A DNA stretch of 64,000 nt from assembly GCF_003626635.1 (NCBI RefSeq), contig NZ_RAZT01000005.1, positions 62,001-126,000 of the forward strand. The letters run 5' to 3'. Positions 54,106 through 63,700 of this stretch are shown one piece after another. This DNA is from Micromonospora musae. Its GTDB lineage: Bacteria; Actinomycetota; Actinomycetes; Mycobacteriales; Micromonosporaceae. Position 1 is the first letter of the stretch; every line of letters begins with the position of its first letter. The translations under genes were made by a program, and so were the position numbers. Below the pieces are notes generated by a model that searched no databases, was not told the DNA's origin, and saw nothing but the letters and a program-made list of their open reading frames with translations.

Positions 54106-55622
54106 ACCGCTCTCCAGAGTCTGATCACCGCGTACGACCGCCAGGGCCGCCAGCGGTCCGCGTACGCGGCGAGGGTCTTCGGGTCGTCGGGCAGGCCGAG
54201 CGCGGCCGCGCCGCGCCGGACGGCCAGGTCGGTGGGGAGCAGGACGTCCGGATCGCCGAGCGCGCGCATCGCGACGTACCCGGCGGTCCAGGGGCCGATG
54301 CCGGGGAGCGCGACCAGCCGGCGAACGATCTCGGCCCGGTCCCCGCCGGGTGCGAGCTCCAGGTCGCCCTCGGCCACCGCCCGGGCCAGGCCCCGGATCG
54401 TCTCGCGTCGAGTGGCCGGCATCCGGAACGCCGAGTCGTCCAACCCGGCGATCTCCGCCGCGCTGGGGAACCCGCGCAACCCCCGCTCCGGTCCGCCGTC
54501 GGCCCGGTGATCATGAGGTTGACGGGCGTTTCGGAGATCCACTCCGTCGTCAACCTCATGATCAACAAGGTCGGGTGAGGGGGAGGGGACGGTGGGGGCC
54601 AGGAGGCGGGTCAGCGTGGTGCGGGCGGAGGTCACCGAGACCTGCTGGCCGACGATCGCGCGTACCGCCATCTCGAAGCCGTCCACCGCGCGGGGCAGCC
54701 GGATGCCCGGCTCGGCCGCGACCGCGGCGGCGAACGCCGGATCCGCGCCGAGCGTGCCGTCCACGGCTCCCGGATCGGCGTCCAGGTCGAGCAGGCGGCG
54801 GCAGCGGGCCACCGCCGGGGCCAGGTCACGCATGTCGCTCAGCCGCAGCACCGCCGACACGTGACCGTCCGCCGGGGTCAACGCCGCCTCACCCGTGCCG
54901 TGCGGCAGCCGCAGCCCCCGGCGGTACGTGCCGTCCCGGACCTCCTCCACTCCGGGTAGCGCGCGCAGTGCGAGGAAGTCCAGCAACGCGGTGGCGTGCA
55001 GCGGCGGGCGGTAGGCGAGCCGGAGCGTGATCGTTCCCGCGCCGCCCGCGACCCGCCGCCCGCCGCGCGCCCGGCGCAGCTCGCTCGGCGGTACGCCGTA
55101 GACCTCCCGGACCGTGTCGTTGAACTGCCGTACGCTGCCGAACCCGGCCGCGAACGCGACCTCGGCCATGCCGAGCCCGGTCGTCTCGATCAGGATCCGG
55201 GCGGTCTGCGCCCGCTGGGCCCGCGCCAGCGCGAGCGGTCCCGCCCCGACCTCGGCGTGCAGCATCCGGTGCAGGTGCCGCTCGGTGTAGCCGAGCCGGG
55301 TGGCCAACCCGGGCACCCCCTCCCGGTCCACCACTCCGTCCGCGATCAGCCGCATGGCCCGGCCGACCACGTCGGCGCGTACGTCCCACTGCGGTGAGCC
55401 GGGGGCGGCGTCCGGCCGGCAGCGGCGGCAGGCTCGCAGCCCCGCCCCCTGTGCCGCCGCCGCGGACGGAAAGAAGCGGACGTTCTGCCGCTTCGGCGTG
55501 GTGGCCGGGCAGGACGGCCGGCAGTAGATCCCGGTCGACGTCACGCCGGTGTAGAACCAGCCGTCGAACCGCTGGTCACGGCTGTCGACCGCCCGGTAGC
55601 ACCGCTCGAAGTCCAACTCCAC
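54102..55622 (-). CDS. Ada-type regulator fused to DNA-3-methyladenine glycosylase (AlkA)
   Basis: 506 aa. N-terminal Ada zinc domain with four cysteines (IYCRPSC ... LRACRRC) that senses methyl phosphotriesters; AraC-type HTH (about 90-185); then AlkA glycosylase: N-terminal beta part, helix-hairpin-helix LPGIGPWTAGYVAMRALGDP, and the catalytic Asp in LLPTDLAV. It excises alkylated bases and probably activates its own operon with ogt. Residues ~353-373 are encoded by a palindromic repeat inserted in frame between the two lobes. GTG at 55622 chosen by homology of EVELDFERCYRA-type starts; an ATG at 55685 is the longer option. Confidence 0.88.
   Translation of the reverse strand: MELDFERCYRAVDSRDQRFDGWFYTGVTSTGIYCRPSCPATTPKRQNVRFFPSAAAAQGAGLRACRRCRPDAAPGSPQWDVRADVVGRAMRLIADGVVDREGVPGLATRLGYTERHLHRMLHAEVGAGPLALARAQRAQTARILIETTGLGMAEVAFAAGFGSVRQFNDTVREVYGVPPSELRRARGGRRVAGGAGTITLRLAYRPPLHATALLDFLALRALPGVEEVRDGTYRRGLRLPHGTGEAALTPADGHVSAVLRLSDMRDLAPAVARCRRLLDLDADPGAVDGTLGADPAFAAAVAAEPGIRLPRAVDGFEMAVRAIVGQQVSVTSARTTLTRLLAPTVPSPSPDLVDHEVDDGVDLRNARQPHDHRADGGPERGLRGFPSAAEIAGLDDSAFRMPATRRETIRGLARAVAEGDLELAPGGDRAEIVRRLVALPGIGPWTAGYVAMRALGDPDVLLPTDLAVRRGAAALGLPDDPKTLAAYADRWRPWRSYAVIRLWRAV
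54506..54566. repeat. GTTGATCA-ended palindromic repeat, copy 3, inside the Ada-AlkA gene
   Basis: 19-base arms GGTGATCATGAGGTTGACG / CGTCAACCTCATGATCAAC with one mismatch, and a 23-base centre containing CGGAG/CTCCG. Arm sequence closely matches the intergenic copy at 15730-15790. Read through the gene on the minus strand it adds about 21 residues (LVDHEVDDGV...) without stop or frameshift. Confidence 0.85.
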
Positions 55623-55707
55623 GACACCGATGATGCCCCCGTCGACGGGGTGCCGGCTGGCGGGAATCGGACGTGGGCGTGCCACCGCCCGGCCGCGCCG
55701 CTCCCGG

Positions 55708-55776
55708 CCCCGTCGTCAACGCCTCCGGCCGCCCACCCGACTGAGCCGTGCCCCGTCGTCAGCGCCTCCGGTCGCC
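55708..55776. repeat. 26-bp direct duplication at the end of the FAD oxidoreductase gene
   Basis: 55708-55733 and 55751-55776 match at 24 of 26 bases (CCCCGTCGTC(A)(A/G)CGCCTCCGG). The second copy holds the stop codon of the 55759-57087 gene, so part of its 3' end is repeated 43 bases downstream. Confidence 0.8.
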
Positions 55777-57087
55777 AACGCGGCCGCGCGCCGCACCGAG
55801 CAGCGCGGGGCGGAAGACGCCGTCCGGGTCGTACCGCCGCCACAGCTCCGCCACCCGCCGTCCGGTCTCGCCCGGGTAGATCCGGTCGAAGGCCGCCCGG
55901 TCCGGCCGGCTCTCGAAGTTGACGTACGCCCCGTCGGAGCGCGCGGCGATGCCCCGCCAGGCGGCGTCCAGCGCGGCGCCGCCCTGCGGCGGGAAGACCG
56001 AGCCGACGGCCAGGGTGTCCTGATGCCGGTGCGGGTAGGCGGTCGCCGTCGGGAGGACGTCGTTGACCGCACCGCCCACCGATCGCAGCTGCACCAGCGC
56101 CCGCTGCGGCCCGCCCGCCGCCCGCGTGATCGCCCGGGCGGCGGCGTCGTCCATGGTGAGCAGGCTGTTCGTGCTCAGGCTCGGCTGCTGTCCGACGTTC
56201 GCGTGCAGGTGACTGGTCGGGACCAGGGCGGGGTAGGGCACCAGGTCGGTGCGGTGGTCGAGCAGTCTGCCGATGGCGAGCAGCGGTTCGATGAGCGGGC
56301 GCGCCCGGCGCAGGCTCTCGGCGGCGACCACCGCGGTGATCTGCATGACCGTGGTACGCCCGTACGGGAGGAGCACGGCGGCGCTGCTCAGCTCCCGGGG
56401 CGCCTGCGCCAGGTACTCCGCCCACTGCCGCACCGGCGCGCCGTCCGGGGTGGCCTCGACGGCGAGCTGCGCCAGCCCGACGTTACGGATCTCCTCCGCC
56501 TCGATCTCGAACGCCACCACGACGCCGACCCCGGCCCCGGCGCCGCGAACGACCCAGAACAGTTCGGGCTCGTGCTCGGCGTCGGCGCGGATCAGCGTCC
56601 CGTCCGCGAGCACCACCTCCACCGCCCTGACCCGGTCGATCGTGAGCCCGAACCGGCGGACCAGCCAGCCGACGCCGCCGCCGGTGGCGAGCCCGCCCAC
56701 CCCCACGTTGCCGTGGTCGCCCGAGCTGATCGCCAGGCCGTAGGGGGCCAGTGTCTTCGCCACCGTGGCCCAGCGCGCGCCCGCCTCGACCCGGACCAGC
56801 CGGGACCGTTCGTCGAGCACGTCGACCCGGTTCAGGCCGGAGAGGTCGATCACCAGGCCGCCGTCGTTGGACGAGGTGCCCGCGAGGCCGTGACCGCCGC
56901 TGCGTACGGCGACGGGCAGGCCGCGGTCCCGGGCGTACCGGACGGCGTCGACCACCTGCTGGGGCGTGCGCGGCAGCAGGACCCCGGCGGGGGAGTGCCG
57001 CGTCGTGTACGTCGAGCGCAGCGTCGCGTACCGGCCGTCGCCGGGGGTGACGAGCTTGCCCTTCAACGAGTCGGGAAGGGTGGTCAT
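55759..57087 (-). CDS. FAD-binding oxidoreductase (BBE-type)
   Basis: 442 aa. N-terminal FAD-binding PP-loop domain (PRTPQQVVDAVRYARDRGLP, RSGGHGLAGTSSNDGGLVID with the His that often carries the flavin, GDHGNVGVGGLATGGGVGWL), substrate domain, and C-terminal berberine-bridge-like segment YVNFESRPDRAAFDRIYPG. There is no second Cys for bicovalent flavin in the usual place that I can see. The ATG overlaps the stop of the LLM gene (ATGA). Probably oxidises a small organic substrate together with the LLM partner, under HxlR control. Confidence 0.88.
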   Translation of the reverse strand: MTTLPDSLKGKLVTPGDGRYATLRSTYTTRHSPAGVLLPRTPQQVVDAVRYARDRGLPVAVRSGGHGLAGTSSNDGGLVIDLSGLNRVDVLDERSRLVRVEAGARWATVAKTLAPYGLAISSGDHGNVGVGGLATGGGVGWLVRRFGLTIDRVRAVEVVLADGTLIRADAEHEPELFWVVRGAGAGVGVVVAFEIEAEEIRNVGLAQLAVEATPDGAPVRQWAEYLAQAPRELSSAAVLLPYGRTTVMQITAVVAAESLRRARPLIEPLLAIGRLLDHRTDLVPYPALVPTSHLHANVGQQPSLSTNSLLTMDDAAARAITRAAGGPQRALVQLRSVGGAVNDVLPTATAYPHRHQDTLAVGSVFPPQGGAALDAAWRGIAARSDGAYVNFESRPDRAAFDRIYPGETGRRVAELWRRYDPDGVFRPALLGAARGRVGDRRR

Positions 57088-57983
57088 CGCTGCTCCCTGA
57101 TCTCGCGTACCTGCTCCAGGACGCCCGGGACCACCTGCTCGGCGAAGACCCGCAGCTGTGCGAGTGGCGACGCGATCGGCCAGAAGACGAACGTGTCGAA
57201 GCCGAGGTCGACCGCCCACCGGGTCAACGTGTCGACCCAGAGCCGGACGTCGCCGACGAGGCCGGTGCCGCCCCCGCGCGGGCCGATCGCGCCGATGACG
57301 TTGTAGACCCGACGGATCCGCGCCGGGTCCCGGCCGGCGGCGCGCGCGGCATCGTCGATGATCTGCTGCCGGGCCGGCACCTCGGCCGGCGGTACGTAGA
57401 TGTTGAGTGGGGAGATCCAGCCGTCGGCGTACCGGCCGGCGACGGTCAGCATGCGGGGCCGCTGGCCGCCCAGCCAGAGCGGCACGGGCTGGGGCGGCAC
57501 GGGGCCGGCCTGGTACCCCTCGACGGTGTGCTGCTCGCCGAGGTGCCGGACGGTCTCCCCGGCCAGCGCCCGGCGCATGATCTGCAGCCCCTCGGCGGTG
57601 TACGTGATGGTCTCCGCGCCGCTGCGGCGGGGTCCACCCATGGCCGCCACGGCGTCCGAGCTGGGGCCGCTGCCGACGCCGAGGACGATCCGGCCACCGG
57701 TGAGCACGCTCAGCGACGCGCCCGCCTTGGCGAGCATGGTCGGTGGGCGCAGCTGCAGGTCGGCCACGTCGGTGAGGAACGAGATCCGGTCGGTCTCGGC
57801 CGCGAGGTGGCTGATCAGTGTCCAGGTGTCGAAGTGTCCGGGCTGGTAGGCGTGGTCCTGTACGGCCAGGTATGCGAGGCCGCTCGCGTCGGCCGCCCGG
57901 GCCAGTTGTCGTGTTTCGGGTAGTTTCTCGCCCGACGGATCGAGGCTCACGCCGAAGGTGATCGGCTGGTGGTAATCGGTCAT
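57084..57983 (-). CDS. LLM class flavin-dependent oxidoreductase
   Basis: 299 aa luciferase-like TIM barrel. ITFGVSLDPSG start, RISFLTDVADLQLRPPTMLAKA, the conserved GGRIVLGVGSGPSSDA, PQPVPLWLGGQRPRMLTVAGRYADGWI. It uses FMN or F420, typical of this class in actinobacteria; which one is not shown by sequence. First gene of a two-gene operon with the FAD oxidoreductase, divergent from the HxlR regulator. Confidence 0.9.
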   Translation of the reverse strand: MTDYHQPITFGVSLDPSGEKLPETRQLARAADASGLAYLAVQDHAYQPGHFDTWTLISHLAAETDRISFLTDVADLQLRPPTMLAKAGASLSVLTGGRIVLGVGSGPSSDAVAAMGGPRRSGAETITYTAEGLQIMRRALAGETVRHLGEQHTVEGYQAGPVPPQPVPLWLGGQRPRMLTVAGRYADGWISPLNIYVPPAEVPARQQIIDDAARAAGRDPARIRRVYNVIGAIGPRGGGTGLVGDVRLWVDTLTRWAVDLGFDTFVFWPIASPLAQLRVFAEQVVPGVLEQVREIREQR

Positions 57984-58027
57984 GGGGCCAAGCGTGGGGC
58001 CGGGGCGCCGGAGTGGGCAAACCCGAG

Positions 58028-58040
58028 GTTAGCTACTAAC
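58028..58040. promoter_or_regulatory. Candidate HxlR operator
   Basis: Perfect dyad GTTAG-CTA-CTAAC in the 66-base divergent gap between the LLM gene and hxlR-type gene, 10 bases before the regulator start. AT-rich against a GC-rich background and centrally placed to control both directions. Confidence 0.45.
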
Positions 58041-58049
58041 ATTTGGTAA

Positions 58050-58442
58050 GTGACAAGCGCCGAGATCGCCGCTCTGCGGCACTACCAACACATCGACGAC
58101 ACCGGCTGCCGGGTCTTCCAGGACTCGCTCGAGCTGGTCGGCCGGCGGTGGACCGGGGCGATCCTGCTCGCCGGCGTGCGGGGAGCGCGCCGGTTCGGTG
58201 AGTACCGGGCCGCCGTGATCGGCATCTCCGACCGGCTGCTCGCCCAGCGCCTCAAGGAACTCGAGTCCGACGGCTTGATCGAGCGAACGGTGATCCCGTC
58301 CTCCCCGGTCCAGATCCGCTACGCCCCCACCACCGACGGCCAGGAGCTGATGTCGCTGCTCCAGCCGCTTGTCGACTGGAGCCATCGACGCCGGCTCACA
58401 CCGCGCGGCCGGGCGCGGGCGGGAGCGGGGGCGGCCGGTTGA
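58050..58442 (+). CDS. HxlR family transcriptional regulator
   Basis: 130 aa winged helix-turn-helix. CRVFQDSLELVGRRWTGAILLAG with the Cys near the N-terminus, RRFGEYRAAVIGISDRLLAQRLKELESDGLIER (recognition helix and wing), PTTDGQELMSLLQPLVDW. HxlR/YodB relatives use the N-terminal Cys to sense electrophiles; Cys14 in TGCRVF is in that position. Start GTG at 58050, very close to the dyad. Likely represses the divergent oxidoreductase pair. Confidence 0.88.
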   Translation: MTSAEIAALRHYQHIDDTGCRVFQDSLELVGRRWTGAILLAGVRGARRFGEYRAAVIGISDRLLAQRLKELESDGLIERTVIPSSPVQIRYAPTTDGQELMSLLQPLVDWSHRRRLTPRGRARAGAGAAG

Positions 58443-58555
58443 CCACCCGTTGTCCGGTCGGCGTCCCGTCCCGTCTGGGCGGTTACGCACCCGCCGTCGA
58501 AAGTGTCGGTAGTGGCGGGTACGGTCCGGCCACCAACTCAAGAAGGGGTGCGGCG

Positions 58556-59068
58556 ATGGCGAGCGTGGCGGGTCCGGAAGCGACGCGGAGTGAGCTCCCT
58601 CCGTTGGACCGGGCCGTCCTGCAGGGCTTCTATCGCCGGATGCGGGCCGTCGCCCCCGCAGCCGTCGGCGCCATCGAGCGCGACCGTGCCGGTGAGCTCG
58701 GTGTGCCCTTCGTCGACACCGCCTGCGGCCGGCTGGCCCGGTCACTCGACGAGGACGGGCTGCGGGCGCTCGGCATGTGGGCGCACCACTGGTGCATGCG
58801 CTTCTACGACGACGACACCGGGCCCGGCCTGCGCCTCGTCCGGGAGATCGCCGGGCGGTCCCGCCTCGGCTGGACGGCCGACGAGGTGCGCTGGATGCTG
58901 CGCGAGTCACGGGTCGCCGGCCCGGCGGCCGAGGCCCGGTTCACCCTTCCGCTGGCGGCGGCCCGCGAGCTGGCGCCCGGGCAGCTGCCCGCCGCCGAGC
59001 TGACCCTCGCCGGGTGCCCCACCGGCGGGTCGACGGCGCTCGTGCCCCGCCAGCGACGCGCCTCCTGA
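58556..59068 (+). CDS. Hypothetical protein, unrecognised
   Basis: 170 aa, soluble, no signal or membrane segment. Predicted mainly helical: LDRAVLQGFYRRMRAVAP, a charged/aromatic stretch GMWAHHWCMRFYDDDTGPGL, and WTADEVRWMLRES. The His/Cys/Asp cluster (HHWCMRFYDDD) could bind metal, but no family is recognised. ATG at 58556 with AAGGGG nine bases upstream. It lies between the HxlR gene and the peptidase E-like gene, all on the plus strand, without overlaps. Confidence 0.65.
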   Translation: MASVAGPEATRSELPPLDRAVLQGFYRRMRAVAPAAVGAIERDRAGELGVPFVDTACGRLARSLDEDGLRALGMWAHHWCMRFYDDDTGPGLRLVREIAGRSRLGWTADEVRWMLRESRVAGPAAEARFTLPLAAARELAPGQLPAAELTLAGCPTGGSTALVPRQRRAS

Positions 59069-59152
59069 GCGCCGGGGCGCGACGCCCGCCGGGCGAGGAT
59101 GGCGGCCACTGGGGCAGGATGATCGGTGGCTGCCCTCGACGGAAGGACGATC

Positions 59153-59887
59153 GTGCCCGCCAGCGAACCGACCATCCTCGCCACCAGCATGGGTTTCTTC
59201 AGCCGTAAGCGCGGAACGTACGATCTGCGGCCCGGACCGATCTTCGAGCTCGGGGCCGAGCTGGCGCAGGCCGGCCCGGAACCGCGCATCTGCTACCTGG
59301 GGCAGGCGGTCGGCGACCAGCCCACCAGCTTCACCGCCCTGTACGGGGCGTTCGCGGGCACCCGGTTCCGCATGTCGCACCTGGCGCTCTTCCCGATGCC
59401 GAACGTCGACGACATCCGCGCCCACCTGCTCGCCCAGGACGTCATCTGGGTCGGCGGCGGCAGCGTGGCGAACCTCCTCGCGGTCTGGCGGGTGCACGGC
59501 CTCGACGAGATCCTGCACGAGTGCTGGCAGGCCGGGGTGGTCCTGGCCGGGGTGTCGGCCGGTTCGATCTGCTGGCACGTGGGCGGGGCCACCGACAGCT
59601 TCGGGCCGCAGCTGCGCGCGTTCACCGACGGGTTGGGCTGGCTGCCGTACGGCAACGGGGTGCACTACGACAGTGAGGAGCAGCGTCGGCCGCTGATGCA
59701 CCGGCTGGTCGGCGACGGCACGCTGCCCACCTCCCACTGCACGGACGACGGCGTCGGCCTCGTTTACCGGGGCGACCAGCTCGTCGAGGCCGTCGCCGAC
59801 CGGGAGGGCGTCTCGGCGTACGAGGTCAGCCGGGCCGAGGACGGCACGGTCCGGGAAACCGTCATCGCCCCGCGCCTGCTCGGCTGA
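59153..59887 (+). CDS. Peptidase E-like protein (S51 family)
   Basis: 244 aa glutamine-amidotransferase-like fold. N-terminal TILATSMGFF, VIWVGGGSVANLLAVWRVHGL, the nucleophile elbow GVSAGSICW (Ser), and later HCTDDGVGLVYRGDQLVEAV. Family members cleave Asp-X dipeptides or act on similar substrates. The GTG at 59153 has GAAGGA upstream; a GTG at 59126 with CAGGA would add nine residues. Cytoplasmic. Confidence 0.85.
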   Translation: MPASEPTILATSMGFFSRKRGTYDLRPGPIFELGAELAQAGPEPRICYLGQAVGDQPTSFTALYGAFAGTRFRMSHLALFPMPNVDDIRAHLLAQDVIWVGGGSVANLLAVWRVHGLDEILHECWQAGVVLAGVSAGSICWHVGGATDSFGPQLRAFTDGLGWLPYGNGVHYDSEEQRRPLMHRLVGDGTLPTSHCTDDGVGLVYRGDQLVEAVADREGVSAYEVSRAEDGTVRETVIAPRLLG

Positions 59888-59896
59888 GGCCACGGG

Positions 59897-59902
59897 TAAG
59901 CT
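59897..59902 (+). promoter_or_regulatory. Candidate leaderless -10 of ychF
   Basis: TAAGCT ends eight bases before the ychF GTG (59911), placing the transcript start at or within two bases of the start codon. The -35 side is weak. Confidence 0.4.
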
Positions 59903-59910
59903 GGCTCGTC

Positions 59911-60996
<1,086 letters not shown>

Positions 60997-61035
60997 ACTT
61001 CCAGGCCCTACCGCACGCCGTACGCCTGCCGGCTC

Positions 61036-61848
61036 CTAGCCACCCCTGACCCACGTCAGCATCTCCCGCCAGTGGGCCGGAGACGGTGTGTGGGCGGCGT
61101 CCTCACCGATGCGGACCTCGGCGTCGGGCATCCGGGCGGCGATCAGTGGCGCGTCGGCGACAGCTCTGCCGGGGTCGTGTCGACCAGCCCAGACGAGGAC
61201 GCGGCAGGGCACGTCTCGGAGGTGGAATCCCCACGGACGAATGTCCGTCGCCAGCCAATCGCCGACCAGGCCGGCGGCTCCCTGGCGGGCGCCTTCGAGG
61301 TTGGACTCCCCACTCGGCTGCAGCCAGGTGTCCTGGCCGGTCGCAAGCAGTTCTCGGTGCTGTTTGAGGGGGTCTTCGGCGTACCAGGCGGCAGCCCGGG
61401 TCACGTAGGAGCGACCGAGTCCCGGGATGTTGCGAATCGTCCACGCTTGCAGCCGCTGTCGGCCGCGTACCGTCTGCAGCTCCCGGTACGGACCGGTGAA
61501 TCCGGCGGCGACGACGCCGGTCAGACGTTGCGGGAACCGGGCACCACAGGCCACGGCGTACGGTGCGCCACCGGAGAACCCGACCACTCCGAACCGCTCG
61601 ATTTCCAGCGAGGCCATCAGCGCACCGACCGCATCGGTGACGCCGAGAAGCGTTGGCCGCCGGAGAGGTGTGGACCGGCCGTATCCAGGCCGGTCCACGG
61701 TTATCAGGCGAACGTCCGCCAACGCGGCGTCGTCCGGGCGGCTGAGCCGAGAACCGGGCGTGCCGTGCAGGTACACCACGGGCACCCCGGCCGGATCGCC
61801 GTACTCCGCCCAGCCCAGGATCCGACTGTCCGGCAGTGCGAAATCCAT
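61036..61848 (-). CDS. Alpha/beta hydrolase
   Basis: 270 aa. Oxyanion-region VVYLHGTPGSR, nucleophile elbow GFSGGAPYA (Ser), the acid near VWAGRHDPG and the catalytic His in GEDAAHTPSP. A complete catalytic triad is plausible. ATG at 61848 with GAGGAGC upstream; the longer frame adds 21 residues lacking SD support. Substrate unknown. Confidence 0.87.
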   Translation of the reverse strand: MDFALPDSRILGWAEYGDPAGVPVVYLHGTPGSRLSRPDDAALADVRLITVDRPGYGRSTPLRRPTLLGVTDAVGALMASLEIERFGVVGFSGGAPYAVACGARFPQRLTGVVAAGFTGPYRELQTVRGRQRLQAWTIRNIPGLGRSYVTRAAAWYAEDPLKQHRELLATGQDTWLQPSGESNLEGARQGAAGLVGDWLATDIRPWGFHLRDVPCRVLVWAGRHDPGRAVADAPLIAARMPDAEVRIGEDAAHTPSPAHWREMLTWVRGG

Positions 61849-62034
61849 GTCGCTCCTCGCCTCCAGCAGGAAACCGCCGGTCGCCTCCATCGGCACTCGG
61901 CCGAGTGTCACGCATCATGTGCCGCCAACCGTCGCGGATCAAGGGGAGTACGACAGCCGGCTGCCCGGAGCGCCGGCGCTGCCGTAACGGCGGTGCCCCG
62001 AGCGCCACCCAGGGCCGTCTGCGACGATCTGCCG

Positions 62035-63138
62035 ATGCACGACACAAGGCAGCGCCGGCTGGCCGCCCAGGCCGCCTCCGACCGAATCCTCTCCGGCGCC
62101 CGGCCGGCGACCATGCGGGAGCACCTCGCCGAACTGGGTGCGGGCGCGGACCTGGACGGTCAGCCCGACTACTACGGCGACGGACCGGTGGCCGCGCTGG
62201 AGGAGCGGGTGGCGGAGCTTCTCGGCACCGAGGCCGCCGTCTTCTTCCCCACGGGAACGATGGCCCAGCAGGTCGCCCTGCGCTACGGCGCCGACCGCAG
62301 CGGGCATCGCACGGCGGCCCTCCACCCGCTCGGGCATCAGGAGGTACACGAGCGGCACGCCTACGCCCAGCTGAGCGGCTTGCGCAGCACCTGGCCGACG
62401 ACCGCGCCCCGCAACCCCACCGCCGAGGAGATCAGCGCGCTCGTCGAGTCGGTGAGCACCGTGGTCATCGAGCTTCCGCTGCGTGACGCCGGCTTCGTGC
62501 TCCCCTCCTGGGACGAGCTCGTGGCCGTGTCCGCCGCGGCGCGTGCCGTCGGCGCGCGCGTGCACTTCGACGGCGCCCGGATCTGGGAGTCCACGCCCTA
62601 CCTGGGGCACACCCTCGGCGAGATCGCGGGCCTCGCCGACAGCACCTACGTCTCGTTCTACAAGTCGCTCGGTGGCATCAGCGGCGGCGCGCTCGCCGGC
62701 AGCACCGAGCTCGCGGATTACGCCCGGGTCTGGCGGCACCGCTACGGCGGGCAGGTGTTCCAGCAGTGGCCTGCCGCCCTCAGCGCCCTCGCCGGCCTCG
62801 ACCGGGTGCTGCCGCGCCTCCCCGAGTACGTGCGGCACGCCCGGACGGTCGCCGCGGCCCTCGCCGCGCTGCCCGGGGCGCGGGTGTATCCGGACCCACC
62901 GCACACGCACCAGTTCCGGCTCTGGCTGCCCCATCCGGCGCAGGCGCTCAACGAGGCGGCGCTGGCGCTCGCCGAGAAGGAGAAGGTGTGGTTCGTGGCC
63001 GGCTGGCAGGAGACCGAGGTGCCGGGCGTGTCGAGGACCGAGGTCACCGTCGCCGCGCCCGGCCTCGAGTGGAGCGCCGAGGAAATCGTCGAGGTCGGTG
63101 AACGGTTCCTGCACGTCGCCGGCGCGCTGCGGGACTGA
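62035..63138 (+). CDS. PLP-dependent threonine aldolase / beta-eliminating lyase family
   Basis: 367 aa fold-type I enzyme. AVFFPTGTMAQQVAL, VVIELPLRDAG, the Asp of VHFDGARIWES (pyridine nitrogen contact), and the PLP lysine in YVSFYKSLGGISGGAL. C-terminal small domain ending ERFLHVAGALRD. Resembles low-specificity threonine aldolases, releasing glycine from beta-hydroxy amino acids, but substrate specificity is not deducible. ATG at 62035. It stands alone, divergent from the hydrolase gene. Confidence 0.88.
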   Translation: MHDTRQRRLAAQAASDRILSGARPATMREHLAELGAGADLDGQPDYYGDGPVAALEERVAELLGTEAAVFFPTGTMAQQVALRYGADRSGHRTAALHPLGHQEVHERHAYAQLSGLRSTWPTTAPRNPTAEEISALVESVSTVVIELPLRDAGFVLPSWDELVAVSAAARAVGARVHFDGARIWESTPYLGHTLGEIAGLADSTYVSFYKSLGGISGGALAGSTELADYARVWRHRYGGQVFQQWPAALSALAGLDRVLPRLPEYVRHARTVAAALAALPGARVYPDPPHTHQFRLWLPHPAQALNEAALALAEKEKVWFVAGWQETEVPGVSRTEVTVAAPGLEWSAEEIVEVGERFLHVAGALRD

Positions 63139-63156
63139 CCGGTCCGCCGGTGGCCG

Positions 63157-63615
63157 TCAGGCCGGCTGCCAGCGGAGCCACTGCTCGTCGTGCTGGAAGC
63201 CGACCCGCTGGTAGAAGCGCACCGCGCGCTCGCTGGAGTGGACCGTCACGTGCTCCAGGTCCAGCTTGCCGGCCTCTTCGAGCACGGCACCGAGCAGCTC
63301 GCCGCCGATCCCGCTGTCGCGCAGCTCGGGCACCACGTACACCGACTGGACGTCGCCGCTGCGCCGGGCCCGGTCGGCGGGCGTGGGCACCCGGTCGGCG
63401 ACCATCAGCCACGCCATTCCGACCACCGAGCCGTCGACCTCGGCGAGGAAGGGGAGATGGCTCGACAGGTGGTCGGCGGCCCAGGCGGCGAACGACCGCA
63501 GGAACGCGTCGCGGTCGGTGCCGGTGTAGCCGCTCTCCTCGGTGACGCGGCGCCACCGGAGCCCGCCCAACGTCTCCGCGTCCGCCACCGTCGCGGCCCG
63601 TACGGTCACCTGCAT
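63157..63615 (-). CDS. GNAT family N-acetyltransferase
   Basis: 152 aa. Acetyl-CoA fold: VTVRAATVADAETLGGLRW start, PFLAEVDGSVVGMAWLMV, motif A VQSVYVVPELRDSGIGGELLGAVLEEA (R/QxxGxG/A), and the C-terminal VHSSERAVRFYQRVGF. Substrate unknown. ATG at 63615. It follows the partial decarboxylase-like gene on the same strand after 85 bases; convergent with the PLP enzyme gene, 18 bases apart. Confidence 0.87.
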   Translation of the reverse strand: MQVTVRAATVADAETLGGLRWRRVTEESGYTGTDRDAFLRSFAAWAADHLSSHLPFLAEVDGSVVGMAWLMVADRVPTPADRARRSGDVQSVYVVPELRDSGIGGELLGAVLEEAGKLDLEHVTVHSSERAVRFYQRVGFQHDEQWLRWQPA

Positions 63616-63700
63616 CTGCCACCCCTGTGCGCTCGCGCGGACCAGCCCGGTGCGGCGGCGGCCGCCCCGACAGTGGATCTTAAGGGCTGCGGCGGAAGCG

